Assembly (NCBI RefSeq): GCF_009769385.1
Contig: NZ_VKAB01000025.1
Location: 62,001-126,000 of the forward strand
From: Saccharothrix deserti
GTDB lineage: Bacteria > Actinomycetota > Actinomycetes > Mycobacteriales > Pseudonocardiaceae
DNA length: 64,000 nucleotides
Direction: 5' to 3'
Positions within the stretch are counted from its first letter, which is position 1, and the number at the start of each line of letters is the position of its first letter. The notes beneath the pieces were generated by a model. It saw only the letters and a list, made by a program, of their open reading frames with translations, was not told the DNA's origin and ran no database searches. Shown piece after piece: positions 17,064 to 26,400 of the stretch. Both the position numbers and the translations under genes were made by a program.

Positions 17064-17228
17064 CTAGACCGGCGGGGCGGTCTCAATACGCGGCTCGCCA
17101 CCGTCGGATTTCGATACGGATCGCAGGACCCGAACGGTTCGCACTAAAAACGCCAGTGCCCCCAAAGTGACCAGACTCACAGTGGGCCACATCCCGTTCC
17201 TCCGGTGCGTCGCGTGCCTTGTCACCAT
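17064..17228 (-). CDS. Small single-helix membrane protein
   Basis: A 54-aa frame with one hydrophobic helix (MWPTVSLVTLGALAFLV, about residues 13-29) between basic flanks and a hydrophilic tail ending ETAPPV. The start is ATG 17228 or an internal ATG at residue 13; neither has a clear ribosome site. It is divergent from the AlgX-like gene. The clean membrane segment supports it, but it could be non-coding. Confidence 0.4.
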   Translation of the reverse strand: MVTRHATHRRNGMWPTVSLVTLGALAFLVRTVRVLRSVSKSDGGEPRIETAPPV

Positions 17229-17334
17229 GAAGACGTCCACCACGCGTGCTGGGTTGCACTCGCCACACCTCGTGAATCCCCACCTTGAGGTGAACCTCGA
17301 ACAGGTGACTCGTCCGCCGGCTACGCTGTCCGGC

Positions 17335-18627
17335 GTGAGCATCGACCCGCCCAAGAGCCTCCCGGCGGTGCCCGAGTCGTTGCTTCCCCGCGAGCACGCC
17401 CTCTACCGGCCTCGGCACAGCAGCCGCCAGCGCACCGCGCTGACCCTCGCCGTCCTCTTCCTCTGCGCGCCGGCCCTGCTGCTCATCGTCGGCGTGCGGC
17501 CGGCGGAGTTCGAGAACCGCAAGCTCGCCGCGTTCCCGTCGATCACCGACGGCTGGGGCTTCTTCACCGGGCTCAACTCGTGGGCCAACGACCACATCCC
17601 GTTCCGGGACAAGGCGGTCGCCGCGGCCGGCGGCATCAGCCTCGGCCTGTTCGGCGAACGTCCGCCGGTCGTCACCCAGCCCCCGCAGGGCACGCCGGGC
17701 GGCCCGATCCCGCTGCCGCCGAAGGACCCGTCGCTCGACCAGCCCGAGCCGACCGCGTACGTGCGGGCGCTGGAGGGCAAGGACGACTGGCTCTACCTCG
17801 GGTTCGACATCGAGGACGCGTGCGAGCCGACGTTGAAGACCGACGAGGTGTTCAACCGGCTGGCGCGGCTGCGGCAGGTGGTGGAGGCGTCCGGTCGGCA
17901 GTTCGTGCTGACCATCGCGCCGAACAAGAGCACGATGATGCCCGAGTACCTGCCGTCGCGGTACTACGGGAAGGTCTGCTTCGAGCGGGCGAGCGAGTAC
18001 TTCTGGGACCGGGTCGTGAGCAAGACCGGCGCGCTCGACGTGCGTTCGGGGATGCGTGAGGCGGCGAAGCAGGTCGGCGCGCCGGTGTACACGAAGTACG
18101 ACAGCCACTGGACGCACGCCGGTGGTCTGGTGATGGCGCGTGGGGTGGCGGAGGCCGTCAAGCCGGGCGGGACCGGGAGCTGGAAGGTCGATCCGTCGTC
18201 GAAGGTGGAGCGGCAGGGCGACCTGGCGCCGTTGCTCGGGCGGGTGGAGAAGGAACAGCTCCAGGCGTACGAGGTCAAGCCGGACGGGTCCACGGTGCGC
18301 AGCCGTGCGGTGAATGGTGATTCGAAGCAGCCGCAGCGGTTCACCCAGCCGGCGGCCGAGGGCGTGGTGAACGCCAAGGTGGCCATGCTGGGCGACTCGT
18401 TCCTGTTCTACGTCGCGCAGTACGTGGTGGCGGGGTTCAGCGACATCACGTTGCAGCACGTGGACGGTGCCGTGGCCGATGCACACGCGGTCGGCCGGAT
18501 GCTCGCGGCCAACGACGTCGTGATCCTGGAGGCGGCCGAGCGCAACCTGGTCGGCGGCATCAACCCGATGCTCGACACCAAGGTCATCGACGCCATCGCC
18601 GAGGAACTGGCCAAGGCCCCCCGCTGA
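17335..18627 (+). CDS. AlgX/AlgJ-like SGNH-fold protein (putative glycan O-acetylation)
   Basis: A 430-aa protein. The N-terminus is cytoplasmic with one membrane helix (about residues 33-53), leaving the catalytic domain outside the cell. The AlgX/AlgJ SGNH domain is recognised by NDHIPFRDKAVAA, DDWLYLG, the DxHW motif in YDSHWTHAGGLVMARG and the nucleophile Ser in AMLGDSFLFY. Such proteins transfer or handle acetyl groups on exopolysaccharides together with membrane acyltransferases, which fits the acyltransferase-3 genes just downstream (convergent). GTG 17335 follows CTACGCT by about 8 nt (leaderless) and removes an unsupported 56-codon extension. Confidence 0.85.
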   Translation: MSIDPPKSLPAVPESLLPREHALYRPRHSSRQRTALTLAVLFLCAPALLLIVGVRPAEFENRKLAAFPSITDGWGFFTGLNSWANDHIPFRDKAVAAAGGISLGLFGERPPVVTQPPQGTPGGPIPLPPKDPSLDQPEPTAYVRALEGKDDWLYLGFDIEDACEPTLKTDEVFNRLARLRQVVEASGRQFVLTIAPNKSTMMPEYLPSRYYGKVCFERASEYFWDRVVSKTGALDVRSGMREAAKQVGAPVYTKYDSHWTHAGGLVMARGVAEAVKPGGTGSWKVDPSSKVERQGDLAPLLGRVEKEQLQAYEVKPDGSTVRSRAVNGDSKQPQRFTQPAAEGVVNAKVAMLGDSFLFYVAQYVVAGFSDITLQHVDGAVADAHAVGRMLAANDVVILEAAERNLVGGINPMLDTKVIDAIAEELAKAPR

Positions 18628-18653
18628 CCGGTCCAGCCGGCCGACCCGCACCT

Positions 18654-18882
18654 CCCGAACGTTCAACTCGGGTGTCCTGAACGTAGGACACACCCACCGC
18701 GAACGTAGGACACACGCGTTCTGAACGTAGGACTCTCGCGAGAGTCGAACGTTCGCATGCCGAGAGTCGAACACTCGGGGAGGCCGAGTTCAACGCTCAG
18801 GTTTCGGTCGCGCGCTCCTGAGTGTTGAACTCACGGCACTTGAGCGTTCGACTCTCGCTACCTGGAGGTTCGACTCTCGCGG
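18654..18882. repeat. Cluster of short inverted and direct repeats between convergent genes
   Basis: About 230 bp are built from variants of GAACGTAGGACACAC (three copies), GAGAGTCGAAC and GTTCGACTCTCG. They include the 16-bp perfect palindrome GACTCTCGCGAGAGTC (18731-18746) and a 16-bp inverted repeat with one mismatch (18786-18801 with 18817-18832, 15-nt loop). The unit spacing is irregular, so this is not a CRISPR array. It may be an intergenic repeat family, a multi-hairpin terminator, or a protein-binding array. Confidence 0.75.
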
Positions 18883-18892
18883 GGAGTTGGGG

Positions 18893-20551
18893 TCAGGGGT
18901 GGTGGGGGTTGCGTTCGCGGGCGTGGTCGGCGAGTAGGGAGGCGACGGTTACGGCGGTGCCGCTGTCTTCCAGGCGTCTGCGGCGGCGGGGTGGTTCGGT
19001 GCCGTTCGGTTCGTCTTCGTCGTTGACCACTGGGATGTGTTGGGTCAGCTCTTCGGGTGGTGGCGGGGGTGCGGGGGCGGGAGTGCGCGCGGGGGCGGGC
19101 TGTGGCGGGGGTGGTGGGAGCGGCATGGGGCGGCGGGTGCGTGGTGGCGGCACGTCCGACCGGGGTTGGGGGGCGTTTGGCCGGGGTTGGGAGGCGGTTG
19201 GCCGGGGTTGGGGGCCGGTTGGCCGGGGTTGGGGGCCGGTTGGGCGGGGTTGGGGCAGGGCTGCTCGGATCACCGGGATGGCGGTGGTCGTCTCTTCGCC
19301 GGCGGTTGGGCGCTGGGGCGAGGGGGCGTCGTCGAGGTCGTCGTCCTGCTCGTCGTCCCAGCTGTCGTCCCAGTCGTCGTCCGACGGCTCCAGGTCGGGG
19401 TCGACGTCCGGGCCCATCGCGGCCTCGACTTCGGCTTCCAGCTCGGCGTCCACCTCCGCCTCCGGCTCGACGGGCTCGGGGGCCGGCTTCGGGGCGGCAC
19501 GGCGGGCCAGGCGGCGCGCCAGGACGTGGCTCGGCTTCTCCACGTACCGGTAGCTCAGCTCCACCACGCCGAACGTCACCGCCACCGCGATCGGCATGGC
19601 CGCGAACAGCGGCACCGCCGGTCGCAGCAGGTCGAGCACCGCGAACCCGACCACGCCGTGCAGCAGGTAGATCGAGTAGCTGCGCTCCGACAACCCCACC
19701 CAGATCCGCCGCTCCACCAGCCGGGGCTCGGCGAACATCCCCATCAGGAAGCACAGCACCGCGAACGCCAGCGCCAGGTTGTACGACGTGTCCCCGCGCC
19801 CGAAGTCCCGGTGCTCCGCCAACACGTACAGAGACCAGGCCAGACCGACGAACACCCCGCCCAGCCACAGCGGCACCTGCTTGGTCGTCGTCGCCCAGAT
19901 GATCTGGCCGATGAGCGGGATCACCAGGTACGACACGTTCACCGCGAACAGGAACCACGACGCGCCGAACTGACGGGCGCTCATCATCACCACGAAGATG
20001 AAGACCAGCTGGATCGAGATGGCCATCCACGGCATGCGCCGCAGCACCGGCAGCAGCGCGATGAGCAGCATGTAGAAGATGATCTCGACCACGAGCGTCC
20101 ACGCCACGCCGACCAGCACGATCTGCGGCACCATCAGGTAGTTGATCACCAGCGCGTTGGTGATCACGGTCCACCACGTGACGATCGGTTCCTTGCTGCC
20201 CGCCAGCGAGTCGACGCCGAGCAGGATCACGCCCGCCGTCAGCAGCACGACGAACGTCATCGGCACGTACACCCGCACCAAGCGGTTGAGGCCGAACCCG
20301 CGGGCGCCCTGGCGCAGCGCGACCGGCGTCACCACGTACCCGCTGACCAGGAAGAAGAACGGCACCGCGACCTGACCGATGCCCTGGAGCCCCATGTGCA
20401 TCGGATCACTGGTCAGCCCGTCGACGAAGTCGACGACGGGCGTCGGACCCACCTCGCGCTTGGCGACCCACTGCTCAGCCAGGTGGCTGTAGAAAACCAG
20501 CAGCGCGGCGAGCCCGCGGCCGATGTCGATGAACGCGATGCGGGTCTTCAC
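18893..20551 (-). CDS. Acyltransferase-3 family membrane protein with long disordered tail
   Basis: A 552-aa protein. Residues 1-350 form a ten-helix acyltransferase-3 (OafA/NolL-type) domain with the N-terminal catalytic His in FYSHLAEQW and the RLVRVYVP motif. These enzymes pass acyl groups from acyl-CoA to extracytoplasmic sugars. Residues about 355-552 are a cytoplasmic low-complexity tail: an acidic block (DDDWDDSWDDEQDDDLDD), then tandem heptads QPRPTGP, poly-Pro, and a basic end. The GTG start is at 20551. It probably works with the AlgX-like protein and the acyltransferases downstream in modifying a surface glycan. Confidence 0.88.
   Translation of the reverse strand: MKTRIAFIDIGRGLAALLVFYSHLAEQWVAKREVGPTPVVDFVDGLTSDPMHMGLQGIGQVAVPFFFLVSGYVVTPVALRQGARGFGLNRLVRVYVPMTFVVLLTAGVILLGVDSLAGSKEPIVTWWTVITNALVINYLMVPQIVLVGVAWTLVVEIIFYMLLIALLPVLRRMPWMAISIQLVFIFVVMMSARQFGASWFLFAVNVSYLVIPLIGQIIWATTTKQVPLWLGGVFVGLAWSLYVLAEHRDFGRGDTSYNLALAFAVLCFLMGMFAEPRLVERRIWVGLSERSYSIYLLHGVVGFAVLDLLRPAVPLFAAMPIAVAVTFGVVELSYRYVEKPSHVLARRLARRAAPKPAPEPVEPEAEVDAELEAEVEAAMGPDVDPDLEPSDDDWDDSWDDEQDDDLDDAPSPQRPTAGEETTTAIPVIRAALPQPRPTGPQPRPTGPQPRPTASQPRPNAPQPRSDVPPPRTRRPMPLPPPPPQPAPARTPAPAPPPPPEELTQHIPVVNDEDEPNGTEPPRRRRRLEDSGTAVTVASLLADHARERNPHHP
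19160..19264. repeat. 21-bp tandem repeat within the acyltransferase gene
   Basis: CCGGGGTTGG-containing units begin at 19160, 19181, 19202, 19223 and 19244, an exact 21-bp period. They encode five heptads of the QPRPTGP type in the disordered tail. Copy number could vary by slippage without breaking the frame. Confidence 0.85.
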
Positions 20552-20603
20552 GCCGGGCTCCCGCCCGGTCGCTGAACTCCGGCCGTCCAGGGGCTCTACC
20601 CTT

Positions 20604-20631
20604 CCAATAACCGCCAGCCAATAACCGCCAG
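20604..20631. repeat. Tandem 14-bp repeat upstream of the acyltransferase gene
   Basis: CCAATAACCGCCAG occurs twice back to back (20604-20617, 20618-20631), 53 nt upstream of the minus-strand acyltransferase start. A nearby inverted repeat ACGAACG-GTCGT-CGTTCGT lies at 20648-20666. Together they look like a promoter/operator region. Confidence 0.5.
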
Positions 20632-20689
20632 TTCCGGGCGTATGGTAACGAACGGTCGTCGTTCGTGTCCTCGTTGTGACTCAACTCGA

Positions 20690-21793
20690 CTAACCCGTTC
20701 GCTCGCGCCGCTCCCACCTGCGGATGGCCCGGTTGGCGGGCATCTCGACCAGACGGTGCAGCACTTCCGCCGCCAACGCGGTCATCACCAGCCCCATCAC
20801 CGCCACCAGGGTGCGGTCCAGGTGGGGCATCAGGGTGTCGTACAGGGGGTACATCGCGCTCAGGTGCACCAGGTAGATCGCGTACGTCCGCTTCGCCCAG
20901 CCGCGGATGAACGCCGACCGGCTCACCGGCCCGCTCGCGGACACCAGCAGCACGGTCAGCAGCACGGCGAACAGCAGCGTGCGCGGCACCGCGTCGCCCT
21001 GGAACGTGTAGCCGCCGACCTTGTCCTGCCAGACGAACAGCATGAAGTGCACCGAGCCGATGGCCGTGCCCGCGACCGGGTGCACCTTGCCGGAGTGCAC
21101 CAGCGAGATCAGCTGCCCGATGCACAGCACCGACAGGTACACGCCGAACTCGCCGAGCATGCGGCCCATGACCGTGTCCGCGCCCCTGGTGAGCAGCAGC
21201 ACGGTGAAGCACAGCGGCGCGAGGGCCAGCGGCGGGATCCACGGGCGCTTGCGCAGGATCGGGATGGTCAGCGCGACGTAGCAGTAGAAGACGATCTGCA
21301 CCTGCAGCGTCCACGTCACCGCGACCAGCGCGACCTGCGGCGTCTGGAAGAAGTTGACCAGGAACATGCCGCTGATCAGGTCACCGACACTCAGGTCGCT
21401 CTCGCGGGCCGAGGACACCCGGAACCCGAGGTTGATCAGGATCCACACGATGATCGTGACGACCCACAGCAGCGGCACGAGCCGCACCACGCGGCGGCGG
21501 AGGAACTGCACCGGGCGTTCACGGTTCGCCACGTGCGTCACCACGACGCCGCTGACCACCAGGAACAGCGCGACGCCGAAGAACGACAGGCGCGGGTTGA
21601 GGTGCAGCGGCTCGACGACGCCGCGTTCCACCGCGGTCGCCAGCCAGAACTCCTGCTGGTTCAACGCGAACCAGGCGACCAGGTGCGTGAGCACGACCGC
21701 GCACGACGCGACGACCCGCAGCAGGTCGAGCCCGTGCAGGTAGCCGGTGCCCTTGGCGGCGACCTCGGGCCGTTCCAGCGTGGTCGCCGTCAT
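20690..21793 (-). CDS. Acyltransferase-3 family membrane protein
   Basis: A 367-aa, ten-helix acyltransferase-3 protein without the long tail of its neighbour. Characteristic parts are the N-terminal LHGLDLLRVVASCAVVLTHL with its catalytic His, RRRVVRLVPLLWV, and the closing YAIYLVHLSAMYPLYD. It probably acylates an extracytoplasmic sugar. ATG 21793 overlaps the upstream gene stop by 4 nt (ATGA), so it is translationally coupled. It is the last gene of a minus-strand run that starts at 28317. Confidence 0.88.
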   Translation of the reverse strand: MTATTLERPEVAAKGTGYLHGLDLLRVVASCAVVLTHLVAWFALNQQEFWLATAVERGVVEPLHLNPRLSFFGVALFLVVSGVVVTHVANRERPVQFLRRRVVRLVPLLWVVTIIVWILINLGFRVSSARESDLSVGDLISGMFLVNFFQTPQVALVAVTWTLQVQIVFYCYVALTIPILRKRPWIPPLALAPLCFTVLLLTRGADTVMGRMLGEFGVYLSVLCIGQLISLVHSGKVHPVAGTAIGSVHFMLFVWQDKVGGYTFQGDAVPRTLLFAVLLTVLLVSASGPVSRSAFIRGWAKRTYAIYLVHLSAMYPLYDTLMPHLDRTLVAVMGLVMTALAAEVLHRLVEMPANRAIRRWERRERTG

Positions 21794-22758
21794 GCCACCT
21801 TCTCCAGACCCCGGTGCAGGCCTTCCGCCGCCGCGCCCGCGCACAGCGTCCCGACCAGCAGGGCGAGCACCAGCGGAACGCCCTGGGCCAGCACACCGGT
21901 CACCGCGTACCCGACAACCGGGATGAACACGTACAGCGGCACCGCCCGGCTGCTCAGCCAGCGCACCGGCCGGGTCGCCGCGATCGCCGCGCCGCGCGGC
22001 AGCGCGATCAGGAACACCAGCAGCGCGAGCACGCCGCCGAGCGGGTGCCAGTACCCGGCCAGTTCGGGCGCCATCCGGTCGGCCACCACCAGCAGCGCCA
22101 CCGCGACAAAGCCGAGCCCGACGCCGTGCGCCGCCGTCAACCGCCCGGCGCGCACCAGCCAGGCCACCTGGCCGAGCGCGATCAACGGCCCGAGCCCGGC
22201 GACCAACCCGAGCAGCCGCAACACATCCGGCCCGCCCGCGTCGGTCGCCCAACCTCCGACCATCACCAGCACACAGATGATCTCCAGCTGCACGAGCACC
22301 GCGACCCACGGCGCGCTCCGCTCCAACGGCCGCAGCCCGACCACCAGCAGCACCGCCAACACGACCGCCGCGACCGGTGTCGTCACCGCCGCGTCCGTCA
22401 ACGGCTCCGCGCCGGCCAGCAGGAGCAGCGCACCCACCGCCACCGCGCACACCACCGCCGGCACGACCCGGCGCAGCAGCCGGGCCGCCACCGACCACCG
22501 GTCGACGCCGGCGATCGCGTGCCCGGCGGCCATGAGCAGCAGAGCCGTGCCGAGGAAACCGAAGTCCTCGCCCAGCCCGGTCGGCTGGTTGACCCAGCTC
22601 CGGACCGCGACGATCGCGTCGGCCGGGTACCCGTGCCGGCTCGGCCACAGGCCGAACAGGTAGCTGTAGGCGAGCAGGCACACGGCGGCGGCGGTCACCA
22701 CGCGCACACCGGGCAGGGTCGTGCCGCCCGCTTCGACGGGCGTCGCGGTCTCAGCCAT
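21790..22758 (-). CDS. Polytopic membrane protein related to acyltransferase-3
   Basis: A 322-aa protein with about ten membrane helices and general similarity to the acyltransferase-3 fold in helix order, but without the N-terminal catalytic His/Arg signature (its first helix reads VVTAAAVCLLAYSYLFGLW). It may be a degenerate acyltransferase or a partner subunit. The assignment is tentative. It overlaps the LPADG protein upstream by 8 nt (ATGGCTGA) and the acyltransferase downstream by 4 nt, so the three are almost certainly co-translated. Confidence 0.72.
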   Translation of the reverse strand: MAETATPVEAGGTTLPGVRVVTAAAVCLLAYSYLFGLWPSRHGYPADAIVAVRSWVNQPTGLGEDFGFLGTALLLMAAGHAIAGVDRWSVAARLLRRVVPAVVCAVAVGALLLLAGAEPLTDAAVTTPVAAVVLAVLLVVGLRPLERSAPWVAVLVQLEIICVLVMVGGWATDAGGPDVLRLLGLVAGLGPLIALGQVAWLVRAGRLTAAHGVGLGFVAVALLVVADRMAPELAGYWHPLGGVLALLVFLIALPRGAAIAATRPVRWLSSRAVPLYVFIPVVGYAVTGVLAQGVPLVLALLVGTLCAGAAAEGLHRGLEKVA

Positions 22759-23389
22759 CGGCGGGCAGCACCTTCAACTGCGCGGCCAGGATCGGCCCGA
22801 ACCGGGACATGAGGTCGACCGACTTGGCGTTCAGCTGGACCCGCACCAGCAGGTCGCCGTGCACGTAGTGGGCGCGGACCGTGGCCCGCGCCGCGGGATC
22901 GCGGTCCGGCCGCACGGCCGTCTGCGCCACCCGTGTGACGCCTTGCTCGGGCGGGTGACGAGTCAGGCTGAGCGCGAACTGGAACGCGTCCAACCGGTCG
23001 GCGGCGCGCAGCGCGGCGTCCCGGTCGGCCATCCGGACCACCGCGACGAGCACCTGGCCCTCGGGCCGCTTCGACGACACGGTCAACCGCGCCGCACCCG
23101 CGCCCTCCTGGTTGTAGGCGGCCACCTCGGAGTCGTTGAGGAACTTGAGCGCCAGCAGGTCCGAGAACGCGCGCACGTGGTCGTAGGACTCGGTGCCCGC
23201 GTCGAAGTCCGCGAGCGCCAACGGGTCGGCGGCCAACCGGCCCGCCTCACCCGTCGGCGGCACGTTGCGGGCGCTGGCCGGCAGCGGCTGGCCGCCCCAC
23301 AGGCTCCACGCCCCGAAGGCGACGGCCGCGAGCACACCGATGACGACCAGGGTGCCGAGCACGGAGGTGCGCGTCGGTACTTCACTCAC
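22751..23389 (-). CDS. Membrane-anchored LPADG-ending protein (paralogue of 27205-28317)
   Basis: A 212-aa protein: a short N-terminus, a membrane helix (about residues 9-30) and an exported domain ending in VLPADG. The C-terminal pattern (repeated alpha/beta segments, GPILAAQLKVLPADG) parallels GFDEALTAQLEVLPADG of the 370-aa protein, marking the two as paralogues. GTG 23389 is used because it places the helix near the N-terminus. The next gene's ATG sits inside its stop region (ATGGCTGA), the same junction found after its paralogue. Function unknown; it is exported and tied to glycan enzymes. Confidence 0.75.
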   Translation of the reverse strand: MSEVPTRTSVLGTLVVIGVLAAVAFGAWSLWGGQPLPASARNVPPTGEAGRLAADPLALADFDAGTESYDHVRAFSDLLALKFLNDSEVAAYNQEGAGAARLTVSSKRPEGQVLVAVVRMADRDAALRAADRLDAFQFALSLTRHPPEQGVTRVAQTAVRPDRDPAARATVRAHYVHGDLLVRVQLNAKSVDLMSRFGPILAAQLKVLPADG

Positions 23390-23486
23390 GCGGCGCCTAC
23401 CCCCACACACTCGAGCCCTCAACCAGCCCTCAACCGGAATCGGGCTCGAGTGTCGCAGGACGACCCCTACATGTCACAGCGGAAGC

Positions 23487-26400
23487 TCAGCCCAGAGGCC
23501 TAAGCCACAGTGTGATGAAGCCCGTGTCGGCCGACTCGGCCTGCTTCACCAACTCGTCGTCGGTCGGCTCACCGTCCGCGTCGGCGCCCAGCGGCACCGG
23601 CGCGTAGCCGAGCTTGCGGTAGCCGAGGAGCACCTGGGCCGGGTCGTCGCCGAGTTCGACGATCGGGCCGGGGCTGAACTCGCACACCACGTGCGGGCGG
23701 TCCCGTTCCAGCACGGCGGTCAGCCCGGCGAGCGCGCGGTGGTCGCGGCCCTGGAGGTCGACCTTCACCAGCGTGATCCTGCGGTCGACCACCTCGGGCC
23801 TGCCGTCGAGCCGGACCGCGGGGATCACCACGCCGCCCGCCCGCTCGTCGGACATGTCGTGCGCCCGGTAGTCGCCGCTGTTGCCGTCCTCGGCCTGCGC
23901 GAGGCGGATGCTGCCGTCCTCGTCCCACGCCGCCATCGGCAGCACCTCGACGATCTCCGCGCCCTCGGGGCCGAGGTTCGCGACGACGTTGCGGCGCAGG
24001 TAGTCGGCGTTGACCGGGTTGGCCTCCACCGCGACCACCGACGCGACGCCGTTGGTCTGCTGGAGCAGCCGCAGCGTGTGGTAGCCCACGTGCGCGCCGA
24101 CGTCGAGGAACGTGCCGTCGCCGACGAGCCCGGCCATCAGTTCGGCCTCCTCGACCTCCCACGACCGGTGGTAGGCCAGCCACGGCAGCATGACGCGGTC
24201 GACGGGCATCAGCAACGCGCCCGCGTCGCACACCACCACTTCCGCGCCGGGAGGCACCGGCGCGTGCCGCAGCCGGGCCGTGTCCTGCACCGCGGACAGG
24301 TGCTTGACCAGCTCGGTGATCCGCCGCTCGTCGGTGTCCAGGCGCTGGTCGCGTTCGACGAACCGGTCGAACGTGGTGCGCGCCTCGCCGTCCAGCCGCG
24401 ACCACACCCGCTCCAGGCTGGTGTCGAGCTGCTTCTCCAGGCTCGTCGCGCTGTCCCGCACGGCGGCCTGGACGTCGTCCTGTACGGCGGACCGCACCTC
24501 GTCCGGGATGGCGGCGAGGCGGTTCTTCAGGCCCTCGCTCACCCAGCGCGTCGACTCGACGTTCGCCTCGACCGCTTCCAGCCGCGCGACCACGCCGTTC
24601 AACGTGTCCTCGACGCCGCCGACGAGCGTGCCCATCACCCGGCGCTGGTGCACGTCGTAGTGGTCGATGGCGCGCAGCACGGCCCGCCGCATGGCGGGTG
24701 CGAGCGGCGTGCGCGACGGTGCGCCCGCCTCGGCCCGCCACAGCAGCGCCTGCTTGGACTCGCGCAACGGCCGCAGCAGGTCCGCGCCGGGCAGTTCGGC
24801 CCGGTAACCGGCGCCGCCGCTGCCCTTCCAGCTCTCGTGCGCCGCGCGCAGCTGCTCGCCCATCCACGCGGCGGCCCTCGTCATGGACCGGGTGCGCAGG
24901 ATGTGCTCACGTGCGGCGCGACCGCGGCGGGCGGCCTCGGCCGGGTTGTCCGCGACCTCGCGCATGGCGGCCGCGGCGGCGTCCAGGTCCGGGTCGGCCC
25001 AGATCGCGTCCGCCGGGTACGGGTGGTTGCCCGGACCGACCGGCACCAACCGGTACGGCACCGGCCAACCGGTCTTGTCGTCCAGGAACTCCGTCGTGCT
25101 GGAGTAGTCGGTGGAGATCACCGGCATGGCCCGCGCCATCGCCTCGGCCACGGTGAGGCCGAAGCCCTCGCTGCGGTGCAGCGACACGTAGCAGTTGCTC
25201 GCCGCGTACAGGTCGTCCAGCTCCCGCAGGGACAAGTAGCGCTCGACCAGCTCGATCCGCGGGTCGTCCATGGCCTTCACCCGCAGCCGCTCGGCCACGC
25301 GCGAGTTCTTGTCGCCGTTGATCGCCTTGAGGACCAGTCGCACGTCGTCGCGGCCCTCGAAGGCCCGCTGGAACGCATCGACCAGGCCCCACGGGTTCTT
25401 CCGCTGCCCGATGCTGTTGAAGTCGAACGCGAACAGGAACTGCACCGGGTCACCGGGACGGCGCTCCGGCCGGGCCACCACGCCGGGGTCGCGCACCGGC
25501 AGCGGGACCGCCTTCACCGGGATCGACGTGTGCTTGGCGATGGCGTCCCGGCAGAACTCGCTGATCGTCCACACCTCGTCGACCAGGTCGAACGCGTGGT
25601 GCAGCTCGCCGGGGAACTCCTCCAGCTCCCACGCCCACAGGCCGATCCGGTAGCGGTGGTGGCCGACCTGCGGCTGGCGGTCCAGCACCGCGCGCGTCTG
25701 GTCGGCGTTCACGGACAGCAGGCTGACCGGGAACCTCGGGTCGCCGACCGTGCCCGGCTTGGCCAGGTCCGTGCGGTTGGCCACCAACCGGTCCTCGACC
25801 ACCGAGACGACCGGCACACCGGACTCGCGGATCGCGTCGTGCACCAGCCGGGCCAGCTCACCGACGCCCAGCTCGGCGGTCAGGTAGCCGATCACGTTGA
25901 CGCCGAACGCGTCCGACGGCTCGGACAGCTCGACCGGCTCGGCGGGCAGCGCCCACGACGGCAGCGCCGCCTCCGTCACACCGGAACCCTCGCACCACGC
26001 GCGGAACGGCGCGGCGTCCCGGCTGTGCGGCAGCGGGAACGCGGTCTTCAGGTCGGCACGCGACTCCCACACCGCGTGCACGAGACGGCTCATCGTGGAG
26101 CCGACGGGTGCGTCGTCCGGCGGACCGGCGAGCCACCGGCGCAGCGCCGCGCCACCGTCGGAACCGAAGGCGTGCGGGGGCGCGACCGCTGCCCGATCAC
26201 CGGCTCCGGCGGCGGTGCCCTTGCGCTCGGCTTTCACCCACGCGTCCCGGTACATGGAGCGCATGGCCGAGCTGATCTTCGTGCCGTCGGCCATCTCCGC
26301 GAAGCCGTACGGGATCGACTCCAGCGTCTCGGCGTAACCGTTGCCCTGCAGGGAAACGCGGTAGCCGTCGCACAGCTCGCGGACCGTCGGGTGCTGCGAC

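Noticed and set aside
18654..18882. CRISPR array
   Set aside because: The repeat units differ in length and order, there are no equal-sized spacers, and no cas genes are nearby.
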